Shown in pieces: positions 1 to 8,737 of a stretch of 64,000 bases of DNA (within the stretch, counting starts at the first letter, position 1; each line of letters starts with the position of its first letter). This stretch comes from Myroides odoratus. GTDB lineage: Bacteria; Bacteroidota; Bacteroidia; Flavobacteriales; Flavobacteriaceae. The position numbers and the translations under genes are program-made. Location of the stretch: assembly GCF_001549985.1 (NCBI RefSeq), contig NZ_LROZ01000002.1, positions 1 to 64,000 on the forward strand, in the 5' to 3' direction. The notes under the pieces are model-generated. The model saw nothing but the letters and a program-made list of their open reading frames with translations, was not told the DNA's origin and ran no database searches.

Positions 1-809
1 GTAATTACAAAATGACCATATTCAATTTTATGATTACTATCAGTAATAGTACACACAAACAAATAACTATCCTTAGATACTTGGCGGTAATGTACTAGCG
101 AGCTTAATTCGCTATAGACTGGAGTAGCTGTATTTAGAAATGTTTCTAAATTATCTAAAACTAATTTTTTACTTTGTACATCCTCTCCTTGGAGCTTAAA
201 GAATTTCTCAATTCCTTCTAACAATCGATCCATGATAAAAACACCTGGCACAATAGGATAATTATCAAAATGTCCTTTGCATTGTTCGATTGTAAAAGAA
301 GGGATTTGAATTTTAAAATAAAATGGCTCGATTAAATTCACCAGTACGTCCTCCTTTATTGGAGAACTTTCTGCAGGAATTTTTTCTGTATAAAAACTGC
401 TGAAAACATCATTAAAAGCATTTTCATCAAAAATAACATATTCTAGTTCAGAAGTATAAAACAATTGATTTTGATTATTCAAAACATCTACTAAAACTTT
501 TCCTTTACGCTTTGAAAATGAAAAAGGCTTAGCACAATACTTTAATCCATCCTCTACAATAGTACTATTGATTTTTCTTATTCTAATTTTTTCAGCTAAG
601 AAAAATGTTTTAGAAGAAATATCCATGGCTGTCAATAAAGAGATACTTCCCAATGATGCAACTATTTGCCCTATCTCTTTGAATCCTCTCAATTGACTAT
701 CTGAGCTATTTGTAGTACTATACTCTACTGTAGATGCATTCCTTACCAAATTATCCATTGGAAATAAATAAGGGTAATTCTCCCCGATGTAGTTATATAA
801 ATGTTTCAT
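1..809 (-). CDS. FabA/FabZ-like hotdog-fold protein (3' end beyond window)
   Basis: The start codon is at 809 and the frame is open to the window edge, so the C-terminus is missing. About 269 residues are visible with no signal peptide. Residues about 180-195 read GHFDNYPIVPGV, which matches the H-F-x-x-x-P-x-x-P-G-V active-site signature of beta-hydroxyacyl-ACP dehydratases, whose catalytic His is in this motif. That implies a dehydratase-type hotdog domain in the C-terminal part; the first 150 residues are not recognised. It follows the next gene upstream by 7 bases and is probably cotranscribed with it. A role in a fatty-acid, polyketide or pigment pathway is inference; the rest of the cluster is outside the window. 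Confidence 0.6.
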   Translation of the reverse strand, partial: MKHLYNYIGENYPYLFPMDNLVRNASTVEYSTTNSSDSQLRGFKEIGQIVASLGSISLLTAMDISSKTFFLAEKIRIRKINSTIVEDGLKYCAKPFSFSKRKGKVLVDVLNNQNQLFYTSELEYVIFDENAFNDVFSSFYTEKIPAESSPIKEDVLVNLIEPFYFKIQIPSFTIEQCKGHFDNYPIVPGVFIMDRLLEGIEKFFKLQGEDVQSKKLVLDNLETFLNTATPVYSELSSLVHYRQVSKDSYLFVCTITDSNHKIEYGHFVI

Positions 810-816
810 ATTACAA

Positions 817-1416
817 CTAATTTTGTTTAATAATATACGTACAATCTATATTTGAATTTTCGTCATAAAAAGATTGAGGTACTTGTATTTCTATATCACT
901 TAATTGAAGATAATCTTTGATTCCATCTAAAAAAGCGATTAAAGTTGGAAAGGTTAAATATTGATCAATTTTATATTGTTTAGCAGCTCTGTGATAACGA
1001 TCAACACCTTTCAAATTAATCACAGCATAATCTGAAGTATATTCTTGCACCTGAAACTTGAACTCCGGACTCGAGGTGTAAATAGCAGATATAGCGACTA
1101 AAACCATTGACCTGCAATCTCGATCCATAGTAGCATCTTTAATTAATGCTTGCTCTGCTTTTGCTTTACCAAGATTGTAAAATAGTTTATCAGAGTGCAA
1201 ACGTATTTTATCTACTCCATACTGCTCTCCTATGGAATGTAATTGCAAAGCATAGAATTGAGAGGTAATATTGGATAAATTAATCGCTAAATCTGATACG
1301 GTTGCAGGAAGATATAAGTCAATTAATTTCTCTTTAATCTCTTGTGAAGGATATTGATCATCTCCTCTTAAAAGACGTAATTCTTCAAATAAACTTTTTT
1401 TTTCTTTCATTGCCAC
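817..1416 (-). CDS. Conserved hypothetical protein, 199 aa, operon with the hotdog gene
   Basis: I do not recognise this 199-residue protein. It is soluble, without signal peptide or membrane segment, and has a mixed charged composition typical of a folded cytoplasmic protein. The 7-base gap to the downstream hotdog-fold gene argues for one transcript and a shared pathway. ATG at 1416 gives MAMKEKK; the ATG two codons later (MKEKK) is equally possible. The 280-base upstream region holds an inverted repeat and four 11-bp direct repeats that are good candidates for its control region. It could be an accessory subunit or tailoring enzyme of a biosynthetic cluster, but nothing in the sequence proves that. 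Confidence 0.55.
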   Translation of the reverse strand: MAMKEKKSLFEELRLLRGDDQYPSQEIKEKLIDLYLPATVSDLAINLSNITSQFYALQLHSIGEQYGVDKIRLHSDKLFYNLGKAKAEQALIKDATMDRDCRSMVLVAISAIYTSSPEFKFQVQEYTSDYAVINLKGVDRYHRAAKQYKIDQYLTFPTLIAFLDGIKDYLQLSDIEIQVPQSFYDENSNIDCTYIIKQN

Positions 1417-1520
1417 ATGTTTTATTATTTTATTTTTAAGTTAAAAACAACATTTATACTTATAAAAGTACAACAATAAATAAGATTATAGATTAAAATA
1501 ATAAAAATTTAATTAATTTT

Positions 1521-1543
1521 ATCCTAAACCTATTATTTAGGAT
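1521..1543. promoter_or_regulatory. Inverted repeat upstream of the 817-1416 operon
   Basis: ATCCTAAA at 1521-1528 pairs exactly with TTTAGGAT at 1536-1543 across a 7-base spacer. It lies about 105-130 bases upstream of the start codon at 1416 and 18 bases from the direct repeats at 1561. It lacks a T-tract in either direction, so an operator is more likely than a terminator. Confidence 0.35.
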
Positions 1544-1560
1544 TAGAGATTTACCTATAC

Positions 1561-1604
1561 TCCATAGTGACTCCATAGTGCGTCCATAATGAGTCCATAA
1601 TGAG
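1561..1604. repeat. Four tandem 11-bp direct repeats
   Basis: The units are TCCATAGTGAC, TCCATAGTGCG, TCCATAATGAG and TCCATAATGAG, followed by a fifth decayed unit starting TCTAT. The 11-bp period places each copy on the same face of the helix, as for cooperative regulator sites. They sit between the UvrA-like gene's 3' end and the promoter region of the 817-1416 operon. Confidence 0.6.
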
Positions 1605-1701
1605 TCTATTAAAAAAGGTTTTCTTATAGACACACTAGGGATGCACTAAACAAGTATTATATAGGCATACAAAAGAAAATAATCCAATTTTACTCTTTTC
1701 A

Positions 1702-3978
1702 TCAAAGAGTCGCTAAGCTTTTTTTAAGATGGTATGCAGTATGAGAATGTTTACTGTTCAACAAGGCTTCAGGAGTGCCACTGAACACTATTTCCCCTCC
1801 ATTTTTACCTCCATCAGGCCCCAAGTCGATGATCCAATCACTTGCGGCAATCAAATCTAAATGATGATCTGCAATAATAACTGAATTGCCATTATCGACC
1901 AGTATATTTAGCAACGCTAATAATTTTTTTACATCTGAAATATGAAGTCCAATACTCGGTTCATCCAAGATATACCAATTACCTGTTTTATGCAGTTCAC
2001 TACCGAGTTTGATTCGCTGCTTTTCACCTCCTGATAAAGTACTCAACGTTTGACCTAAAGTCAAATACCCTAGTCCCACTTCTTGCAAAACCGCAAGCTT
2101 CGTTTGAATACTCTTTTGAGGAAAAAAATCAAGACTTTCACTAATAGTCATTTCGAGAACTGCTACAATATTTTTTTCTAAATAGTGATACTGAAGTGCC
2201 TCCTGACTATATCTTTGTCCTTGACAATCCTCACATTTTATGGCTATGGGATCCGCATACACCATATCCGGTACAATTTCACCCTTTCCGTGACACGTTG
2301 GACAAGCTCCCGTAGAATTAAAACTAAACATCCCCACTTCGACGTTATTTGCTTCAGCAAATAATTTGCGAATGGCATCCATAATTCCAGTATAAGTAGC
2401 TGGTGTAGAACGAGAATTTGACCCCACTATATGTTGATCAACGACAATCGCATTCAACGATTGTTTGATTAACACCTCATTCAACAAGGTACTTTTCCCA
2501 GCCCCTGCAACCCCAGTAATACACACCAAAACCCCTAAAGGAATAGCTACAGTAATATTTTTTAAATTGTGTATTGCTATATTTTGAATCTTCAAAAAAT
2601 CGGTTGGTTGCCTTGGGTTCTGATTCAATGCTGGTTTTTGTTGGAGTGCAATTCCTGTAATCGTTTTCGACTGTAACAATCCTTTTACATCGCCCTGATA
2701 CACAATTTTTCCTCCTTCTTTACCTGCCAAAGGTCCTACATCAATGACCCAATCAGCCAAGACGATAACATCTCGGTTGTGCTCCACAATCAGCACCGTA
2801 TTGCCTTTATCTCGTAATCCCAGTATCATTTGATTTAAACGTTGGATGTCTTGAGGATGTAATCCAGCACTCGGTTCATCCAAGATGAAAGTAATATGGG
2901 TCAAACTACTGCCTAAATGTCGAACTAATTTTAATCGTTGTCCTTCTCCTCCAGATAGGGTATCACTACTTCTACCAAGACTGAGATAACCAAGACCTAC
3001 ATCAACGATTCGCTGTAATCCTTCGATGGCAGAACTAGCCAAAGCTCTTCCTACAGGTTCTTGTATTTGTTTCATTATTGGAATTAACTCACTGATTTCC
3101 ATATTGAAATAATCACCAATACTGTACCCATCAATTTTAGAAGCCAATGCTTTCTCATTTAAACGCCCCCCATTGCAAACGGGACAAGTAGCTTCATAAA
3201 CCAAGGTGTGGATTTCGGCTTGCAAACTTTTTTTCAATTGGCTAATATCGCGATTGATCCATAAACGATTAAAGCGATTCACAAGTCCATCATAAGCAAC
3301 AAGCGTGGAAGGTCTTGTAACCGCATTTTCTACTTTTACTTTAAATCCTGAGGCATACAACAAATCATACCATTCCTTTTCGGTATACTCCTTTAACGGT
3401 TTATCATTGTCAAACAACCCCGACCAACCATACATATTCCATTGCCAATTCCCCACGTTAAATGGGGAAAATTGAATGGCTCCTTGATTCAAGGATTTAT
3501 CTTTATCCAGCAATTTATTCAAATCTAGTTGTATTTTTTTCCCAATACCACTACAGGATAAACACATGCCTAGTGGATTATTAAAAGAATAAGCTGAGGC
3601 AGCTCCTGCAATGGGAACTCCAACTCGAGAAAACAACAATCGAATAAGCGGTAGAATGTCCGTTAATGTACCAACAGTAGATCGGATATTGGCTTGAATG
3701 GGCTTTTGATCGACAACAATAGCCGTAGTCAAATTTTCAATCACATCGCTTTTGGGTCGTTCATATTTGGGAAGTCTACGACGAATATACAACGGAAACA
3801 TCTCATACAGTTGTCGTTGTGATTCAGTAGCGATTGTATCAAAGACAATCGAAGATTTACCAGAACCCGATATTCCTGTAAAAACCACTAGTTTTCCTTT
3901 AGGAATATCCAAATCTATATTTTTCAGATTATTCTCCGTAACTCCTCGTAAAATAATAGGTGTAATAGTATTTTTCAT
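1702..3978 (-). CDS. Short UvrA-like ABC ATPase (UvrA2/DrrC type)
   Basis: This 758-residue protein has the tandem ABC layout of UvrA. Walker A GISGSGKSS lies near residue 35 and ABC signature TLSGGEGQR near 345. The second Walker A GVAGAGKST is near 495 and the second signature TLSGGEKQR near 650. Zinc-finger CxxC pairs appear as CLSC, CPVC, CPTC and CEDC. Housekeeping UvrA is about 940 residues, so this is the shortened paralogue class that includes DrrC, linked to tolerance of DNA-binding drugs. ATG at 3978 is chosen because MKNTITPIILRG leads straight into the conserved N-terminus; an in-frame extension to 4134 has no family resemblance. It is monocistronic. Its role in DNA damage surveillance or drug tolerance is inferred from family. 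Confidence 0.85.
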   Translation of the reverse strand: MKNTITPIILRGVTENNLKNIDLDIPKGKLVVFTGISGSGKSSIVFDTIATESQRQLYEMFPLYIRRRLPKYERPKSDVIENLTTAIVVDQKPIQANIRSTVGTLTDILPLIRLLFSRVGVPIAGAASAYSFNNPLGMCLSCSGIGKKIQLDLNKLLDKDKSLNQGAIQFSPFNVGNWQWNMYGWSGLFDNDKPLKEYTEKEWYDLLYASGFKVKVENAVTRPSTLVAYDGLVNRFNRLWINRDISQLKKSLQAEIHTLVYEATCPVCNGGRLNEKALASKIDGYSIGDYFNMEISELIPIMKQIQEPVGRALASSAIEGLQRIVDVGLGYLSLGRSSDTLSGGEGQRLKLVRHLGSSLTHITFILDEPSAGLHPQDIQRLNQMILGLRDKGNTVLIVEHNRDVIVLADWVIDVGPLAGKEGGKIVYQGDVKGLLQSKTITGIALQQKPALNQNPRQPTDFLKIQNIAIHNLKNITVAIPLGVLVCITGVAGAGKSTLLNEVLIKQSLNAIVVDQHIVGSNSRSTPATYTGIMDAIRKLFAEANNVEVGMFSFNSTGACPTCHGKGEIVPDMVYADPIAIKCEDCQGQRYSQEALQYHYLEKNIVAVLEMTISESLDFFPQKSIQTKLAVLQEVGLGYLTLGQTLSTLSGGEKQRIKLGSELHKTGNWYILDEPSIGLHISDVKKLLALLNILVDNGNSVIIADHHLDLIAASDWIIDLGPDGGKNGGEIVFSGTPEALLNSKHSHTAYHLKKSLATL

Positions 3979-4315
3979 CAAAAACAAGTTTGCTTTCCCT
4001 ACAAGGTACAAACAATTCAAGCGAATCACAAAAACAACACAACGAACCCAATACATGAACCGATTGATATTCTCCCGTGACCAGGTAGACCTCCAGCTCA
4101 TAAAAAGGGCAATCCGGACAGGAAATCCTATCAAAGGATGCTCCTGACAATTTCTTTCTTAGTGCACAAGGAAAATCACAGCTTAGGTGAGGCGATTCAA
4201 GCCGCTTACAGGCAGATTAACCTTGCTGTTGAGCATTTCATCGCCTTGGAACTAAAATCCTTTACAAGCAATCCTAATTTAGTTCATTTGATGACGAAGA
4301 AGAATAAAACGAAGG
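3979..4315. other. Gap of 337 bases without a confident gene
   Basis: This separates two minus-strand genes. On the plus strand short open stretches read protein-like, for example GEAIQAAYRQINLAVEHFI near 4190-4246, but frames change and no start, domain or family is evident. It may be a decayed coding remnant. It must also contain the UvrA-like gene's promoter, which I could not pinpoint. Confidence 0.3.
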
Positions 4316-5560
4316 TTAACGATTTAATTTACCTTGATACTGTTCTAATACATCCCATATTCCGTAGAAATCTTGGCTTCCTTTTTGTCCGGAAAATGAG
4401 GTATTCAAAATTAGAATACGACCTATATTGTGTTTTGGATCAAAGAACATCATAGAAGCAACTCCAGGATCTCCTCCAGTATGGCCGATGTAACCTGAAA
4501 ATCCAAAACCAATACATACACCAACATTATAACTTTCATTATATGGGTTATTGACTTCTCTGGCTATAAAATTAGCGTCTTGTAATTGTGGATGAAAAAA
4601 CGCCTGGTAACTCTCTTGATTTAATAGGGTTCCTTTTTGATTGTATCCCTTTATTAATTCCGTTAGAAACAGACTTAAATCATGAACAGAGGTAATAAGT
4701 CCGCCATCAGGATAGGTTATGAGATGGTAAAACGGGCATACTGTTCTTGCATCTGCATACAGTTTAGCATGATTTTCAAATTTTACCTGCGCAAAACTCC
4801 ATCCAGAATCCTCCATGTTTAAAGGTTCTAAAATATACTTTTTAGTAAAGTCATCAAATCGTTCCCCTGTAGCTTGTTCTAAAACAAAAGCAGCTAATGT
4901 TGTACCAATATTAGAATATTCATACCTCGCTCCTGGCTTATACTCAGCATATGTATCCTTTGTATTCCATTTCGCCCCTGGCTCCAGTATATTTTTTAAG
5001 AACTCCTCTATTGAAATAATAGAATCAGCAGGATTAAAGGTTTGCATGTCATCAAAAACTAAATTCGACGCTACAGCAGGTTCTCCTTCTTTTAAAATGT
5101 AGTTCTTGCTTAGGTAAAACTCATTGTCTACAATACCTGAAGTATGCGTAGCTAAATGTCTAATTGTAATTACCTCTTTGGGATAAGATGGATGGATTAC
5201 TTTAAAAGGCAGATAGTTATTGATTGGATCATCAAGCTTTAACTTTCCCAATTCCTGAGCTTTTAACAAAGCAACGCCTACAAACACTTTAGAAACGGAA
5301 GCAATATTTTGAATGGTTTTGTTTGTATAGGGAATCTTATTTTCAACATCTGCATATCCAAACCCTTGCTGATAAAGCGTTCCTTTATCATTGACAATTG
5401 AAACCGCAAATCCATTAAAATCACTTTGCTTGTAGATTTTACTAATAGCTGATGAGAGTGAATCCATATCAGATCCCTCCTGTTCTTTTTTCAATGAAGT
5501 TTCCTTCTTACATGAAGTTGAGAGTACAGCTAATAAAATGAAAACAATTATTTTTTTCAT
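4316..5560 (-). CDS. Serine hydrolase, beta-lactamase/PBP4 family, lipoprotein
   Basis: The 414-residue protein begins with a lipoprotein signal (MKKIIVFILLAVLSTSC; lipobox Cys at 17) and so is probably membrane-anchored outside the cytoplasm. It has the three active-site elements of class C beta-lactamase-like serine hydrolases: SVSK near residue 90 (nucleophile Ser and Lys), YSN near 216 and HTGG near 361. This family includes esterases, D-amino-acid peptidases and PBP4-like enzymes, so antibiotic hydrolysis should not be assumed. It stands alone, divergent from the gene at 6039. The substrate is unknown. Confidence 0.85.
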   Translation of the reverse strand: MKKIIVFILLAVLSTSCKKETSLKKEQEGSDMDSLSSAISKIYKQSDFNGFAVSIVNDKGTLYQQGFGYADVENKIPYTNKTIQNIASVSKVFVGVALLKAQELGKLKLDDPINNYLPFKVIHPSYPKEVITIRHLATHTSGIVDNEFYLSKNYILKEGEPAVASNLVFDDMQTFNPADSIISIEEFLKNILEPGAKWNTKDTYAEYKPGARYEYSNIGTTLAAFVLEQATGERFDDFTKKYILEPLNMEDSGWSFAQVKFENHAKLYADARTVCPFYHLITYPDGGLITSVHDLSLFLTELIKGYNQKGTLLNQESYQAFFHPQLQDANFIAREVNNPYNESYNVGVCIGFGFSGYIGHTGGDPGVASMMFFDPKHNIGRILILNTSFSGQKGSQDFYGIWDVLEQYQGKLNR

Positions 5561-6038
5561 ATCAGTTAAAATCTACTAGGTACTTTTGAAATCCGATAAT
5601 TGAACGCTTTGCTTTCCAGCATAGCGCTACTACCTTCTATTACAGCCCTATTTATTCCCTAACAATAATAAACATTTCATTCCAAATACCTTCCATTTTT
5701 TTCCAATTACTTCCCTATGCTAGGAAACAAAAATCTTTTTATAATTATTTAACTTTACTATGTTATTTAGTAAACTCAATTCTTTCAATTAATACAGAAA
5801 ACCATTAATTAACTTAATTTCAGATTTTTAATTTCTAAAAACACAAAAACAACCTATCAAAACAACATTCATTAGTTCCCAAATGTACCCGCATATTCCG
5901 AGTATCAAAGGATTCCCCCCGTTGTATGCCGATTAAATTTTTGTCCTCACATATTTTTCTAGATATCTTTACGTTTTATAAATAAATGATTCAGACTTTA
6001 TATATGCGAATAGAAAAATGTACTCAAAAATTTAATGA
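5561..6038. other. AT-rich divergent intergenic region
   Basis: These 478 bases separate divergent genes starting at 5560 and 6039 and must hold both promoters. I see no credible small ORF, no tRNA and no clear TAnnTTTG box. Confidence 0.4.
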
Positions 6039-6614
6039 ATGAAAAAAACAATTATTTTATCTGCCACCTTACTAACATTTACTTTGTCAAGCTACTCACA
6101 AAGCGACACAAATACAATCGAAAACCAATTTAACACATTAATCAGTCAGTCTAATAACTGGCAAAATTACAAGGTAGTAGAAAAAAATAAATTACAACAG
6201 GTACAACAAAACGTAAAGGATTCGATTCACCTTTTACAAACAACAATACGACAAAATAAACGTGCTCTTATTGAACAAAAGACCTCTATCGATTCCTTAT
6301 CCAATCAATTAAAGGCACTTCAAAAAGATCTAACCCTTGCTGTTGATCAAGAAAACAATCTTAATTTTATAGGGATTAGCACCCATAAAAGTACATTCAA
6401 GACGATTGTTTGGTCTATTATTCTTATCCTACTCTTAGCTTTAGGTATTTTATTTACTCAGTTTAAAAAAAGCTTTACAGATACAAAAGATGCCCGTAAA
6501 AAGCAACTAGATGCTGAAAGCGAGCTAGAAGAATACAAAAAATTAGCGTTGGAACGCGAGCAAAAAATTAGACGCCAGCTTCAAGACGAACTCAATAAGA
6601 ATAAACGCAACTAA
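6039..6614 (+). CDS. Exported coiled-coil single-pass membrane protein
   Basis: The 191-residue product starts with a signal peptide ending SYSQ near residue 21. A Gln/Lys-rich heptad-like segment follows (about 30-110), then one membrane span near 124-140 (TIVWSIILILLLALGI), then a charged coiled-coil tail. The topology suggests an extracytoplasmic coiled coil linked to a cytoplasmic one, as for envelope scaffold proteins. Relatives in Flavobacteria are, as I recall, often labelled tRNA methyltransferase, but no methyltransferase motif is present and that label should be rejected. It is monocistronic and its function is unknown. Confidence 0.7.
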   Translation: MKKTIILSATLLTFTLSSYSQSDTNTIENQFNTLISQSNNWQNYKVVEKNKLQQVQQNVKDSIHLLQTTIRQNKRALIEQKTSIDSLSNQLKALQKDLTLAVDQENNLNFIGISTHKSTFKTIVWSIILILLLALGILFTQFKKSFTDTKDARKKQLDAESELEEYKKLALEREQKIRRQLQDELNKNKRN

Positions 6615-6659
6615 TACACCCGAAACAAAAGCATATAAAAGCATCCATTTTATTTACTA

Positions 6660-6698
6660 ATTCATTAGGAGCCAGTTATCCATTGGCTCCTAATGAAT
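6660..6698. terminator. Strong hairpin after the coiled-coil gene
   Basis: ATTCATTAGGAGCCA (6660-6674) pairs perfectly with TGGCTCCTAATGAAT (6684-6698) around a 9-base loop, 46 bases after the stop. There is no real T-tract, so it could be a processing or stability hairpin. Confidence 0.55.
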
Positions 6699-6914
6699 AA
6701 TAGTATACACTAGCAATACTTTTCTCTTTCAAACCTCACAAACAATACACTCGCTTCCTCTATCGAAAAAGAAGAGAGTCTTCAAAACACGATAAATTAA
6801 TATTTTCAGTATCGATGTGATAGACAATTTCACATTTTAAAAAAAATTCAAAAAATCTTCAAAATTGCCTCCTAATTTCGAATTGCATTAGTAACCCATT
6901 CAATCCAATTAGGT

Positions 6915-7037
6915 ATGAAAAAGCATAGTTATCAAGTCGTTGTTTGTGTATTTTTATTATTCATTTGCGCGTCTTGCAAAAATGATGATGATAATCCCAC
7001 TTGCCACTTGCAATTAAACGTTAGCTTGCTTGATTAA
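6915..7037 (+). CDS. Very small lipoprotein, 40 aa
   Basis: ATG at 6915 opens MKKHSYQVVVCVFLLFICASC, a clear lipoprotein signal with lipobox CASC (Cys at 21) followed by KNDDDN, the acidic stretch common after the lipid-modified Cys of Bacteroidota surface lipoproteins. Only about 20 residues remain after lipidation. A terminator follows within 6 bases of the stop, which supports a real short gene rather than a truncated one. No homologue is recognised; it may be a small structural lipoprotein or a peptide carrier. Confidence 0.55.
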   Translation: MKKHSYQVVVCVFLLFICASCKNDDDNPTCHLQLNVSLLD

Positions 7038-7042
7038 AAGCT

Positions 7043-7070
7043 AGTCTCATAAAAAAAAGAGACTTGTTTT
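7043..7070 (+). terminator. Terminator after the 40-aa lipoprotein
   Basis: AGTCTC (7043-7048) pairs with GAGACT (7059-7064) around an A-rich loop, followed by TGTTTT. Confidence 0.5.
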
Positions 7071-7130
7071 GCAGTTTAATTCGGTGTCATGAGCATTTCG
7101 CATGTCCTCCACTATCGCAGGTCGGCTGCA

Positions 7131-8348
7131 TCAACAGTTGTAATATGCTTCAGGGATGCTGACTGATTTTTTTGTCATTTGCTTCAATTGATTGGCAAAT
7201 TGGTCAAAAAAATACGTGTCTGCCGTAAAAACGTAGAGGTAATCATGCGTTTTAAAATGAACAATAAGGTCAGCATATCCAGCTCCTTTTGCAGGGAGAA
7301 CATTCTGGAAAGTGAAGTTTTTAATCTTATCCAAATCGAGGATCAAAGCAGTTTCCAATCCGGCAAATCCAATTGTATTGGTCTTGTGATCCACCCAAAT
7401 ACCGCTTTTATTCCCCTTTATTTCTTTTATCTTGGGCGGAATACGCTTCACTTCCTCCCTATCCTTATACCCTACTTGGAGGTCTAAGCCAATCGAAAAA
7501 GGTAAAAACGCAGCTAATTCCATTATATCTTCGTAAGTCGTGTTCTCTAAAAAATAATCATAGTCTCGTTTGTTGTAGAAATGAAGAGAGGTACTGCCAT
7601 CATCATAGCCATGCTCCTTATCATAGGTATAGCAAATCGAGGCACTAATTCCTTTTGCCAATACAAATTGCAAATAACATTGATCTTCTCTTTCATAGCC
7701 ATATGCATCCATATCGATTGCATCATCAATCCAGAGCTCACGCAACTGTTTGTAGCTTTCATCCGTATTAGTTTCATCATATATCGATACAAAGTACTCT
7801 TGGACTGGAAGCGCAGCACTGCTTGGATTGGCATAGACTTCCAGTTGATCAATACGGATGCCTTCTACCCGAACCGCATACTTAAATCGCAAGTATTTAG
7901 AACCATAATCCGTAAAATAAGCTTCTACTACCCCTGATGCCTCCAATTGTTCATAAGTAATATCCCAGGAGATCATTTGCTTAGGTGTCGTATAGACTTC
8001 ATATCCTAAATCCCCATCAGTCAAATACTCCTCTAAGATGTGGTAATTTTGAGCGTGTTTCTTCGCCCAAATCTTCACTTTATCATCTTCAACCTTAGCT
8101 TTACACACAGCATAGAAGGTGGCATCATCAAAGTGAAACTGATGAGATAACTCTTGGTACACCATCTCAAATCCCTTCAGTTCAGTGGAGATATAATGTT
8201 GATGATCTGCAAAAACAAACAAATATGGCACATGCCCTAAAATTTGAACATAGGCATATTGCAAGTTACCAATTGCCAGTTGTTCAATCGTTTCTCTGTC
8301 CTTGTAAAAAAGGATTTCTTTCTCTATCCAAGTTTCTTTACTATCCAT
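7131..8348 (-). CDS. Hypothetical cytoplasmic protein, 405 aa
   Basis: No domain is recognised in this 405-residue acidic, Tyr/Asp-rich protein. It has no signal peptide or membrane segment. The N-terminal 30 residues and C-terminal 80 residues contain alternating hydrophobic strands (for example YLYVFTADTYFFDQ) that could form a PH-like or similar beta domain, but that is guesswork. It is monocistronic, with the start at 8348 supported by absence of upstream coding character. The full-length open frame and normal codon use argue it is a real gene. Confidence 0.6.
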   Translation of the reverse strand: MDSKETWIEKEILFYKDRETIEQLAIGNLQYAYVQILGHVPYLFVFADHQHYISTELKGFEMVYQELSHQFHFDDATFYAVCKAKVEDDKVKIWAKKHAQNYHILEEYLTDGDLGYEVYTTPKQMISWDITYEQLEASGVVEAYFTDYGSKYLRFKYAVRVEGIRIDQLEVYANPSSAALPVQEYFVSIYDETNTDESYKQLRELWIDDAIDMDAYGYEREDQCYLQFVLAKGISASICYTYDKEHGYDDGSTSLHFYNKRDYDYFLENTTYEDIMELAAFLPFSIGLDLQVGYKDREEVKRIPPKIKEIKGNKSGIWVDHKTNTIGFAGLETALILDLDKIKNFTFQNVLPAKGAGYADLIVHFKTHDYLYVFTADTYFFDQFANQLKQMTKKSVSIPEAYYNC

Positions 8349-8573
8349 CTCCTGTTTCTTTTACTCTATGGTTCTACAAAGTTAACTATAGCGCCTTCGC
8401 TTTAAAACAAAGACAATCTATTGTTTTTTATGTTGTACTTCCTTTTGATTCGAATTACATCCAAAATAAAACAATTGTCACGTACCAAGCACTCACTAAA
8501 ATCAGTGACTTTACCGCACTTATTTGAGTTCTGCTTCCTCTACTGCTTCTATTTTTAATCATCAAAAAATTAG

Positions 8574-8663
8574 GGTACCACGCTTAGTATCACTTGGTAA
8601 CCTCGACTTGCTATAAAGGAAATCCTTTTTGTGCTTTAAAATACTGGTGACCTAAAGGTAACC
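8574..8663. promoter_or_regulatory. Cluster of GGTnACC-type sites upstream of the 8738 gene
   Basis: GGTACC occurs at 8574, GGTAACC at 8596, GGTGACC at 8646 and GGTAACC at 8657. The first pair is 22 bases apart and the last pair 11, so members of each pair lie on the same helix face. All are 40-130 bases upstream of the -7 box at 8704, the usual place for activator sites. Confidence 0.4.
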
Positions 8664-8703
8664 TCTATTCTGTTTATGGTCTCTTTTAGAAACTAGGAAG
8701 CCC

Positions 8704-8711
8704 TAGCTTTG
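8704..8711 (+). promoter_or_regulatory. -7 box for the MBL hydrolase gene
   Basis: TAGCTTTG matches TAnnTTTG and lies 26 bases before the ATG at 8738. Confidence 0.55.
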
Positions 8712-8737
8712 CTTGCTAAATATAAATAATACCAAAT

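Noticed and set aside
4138..4455. Plus-strand 105-aa frame
   Set aside because: It runs into the serine hydrolase gene on the opposite strand; only its first part is protein-like and is listed as possible remnant.
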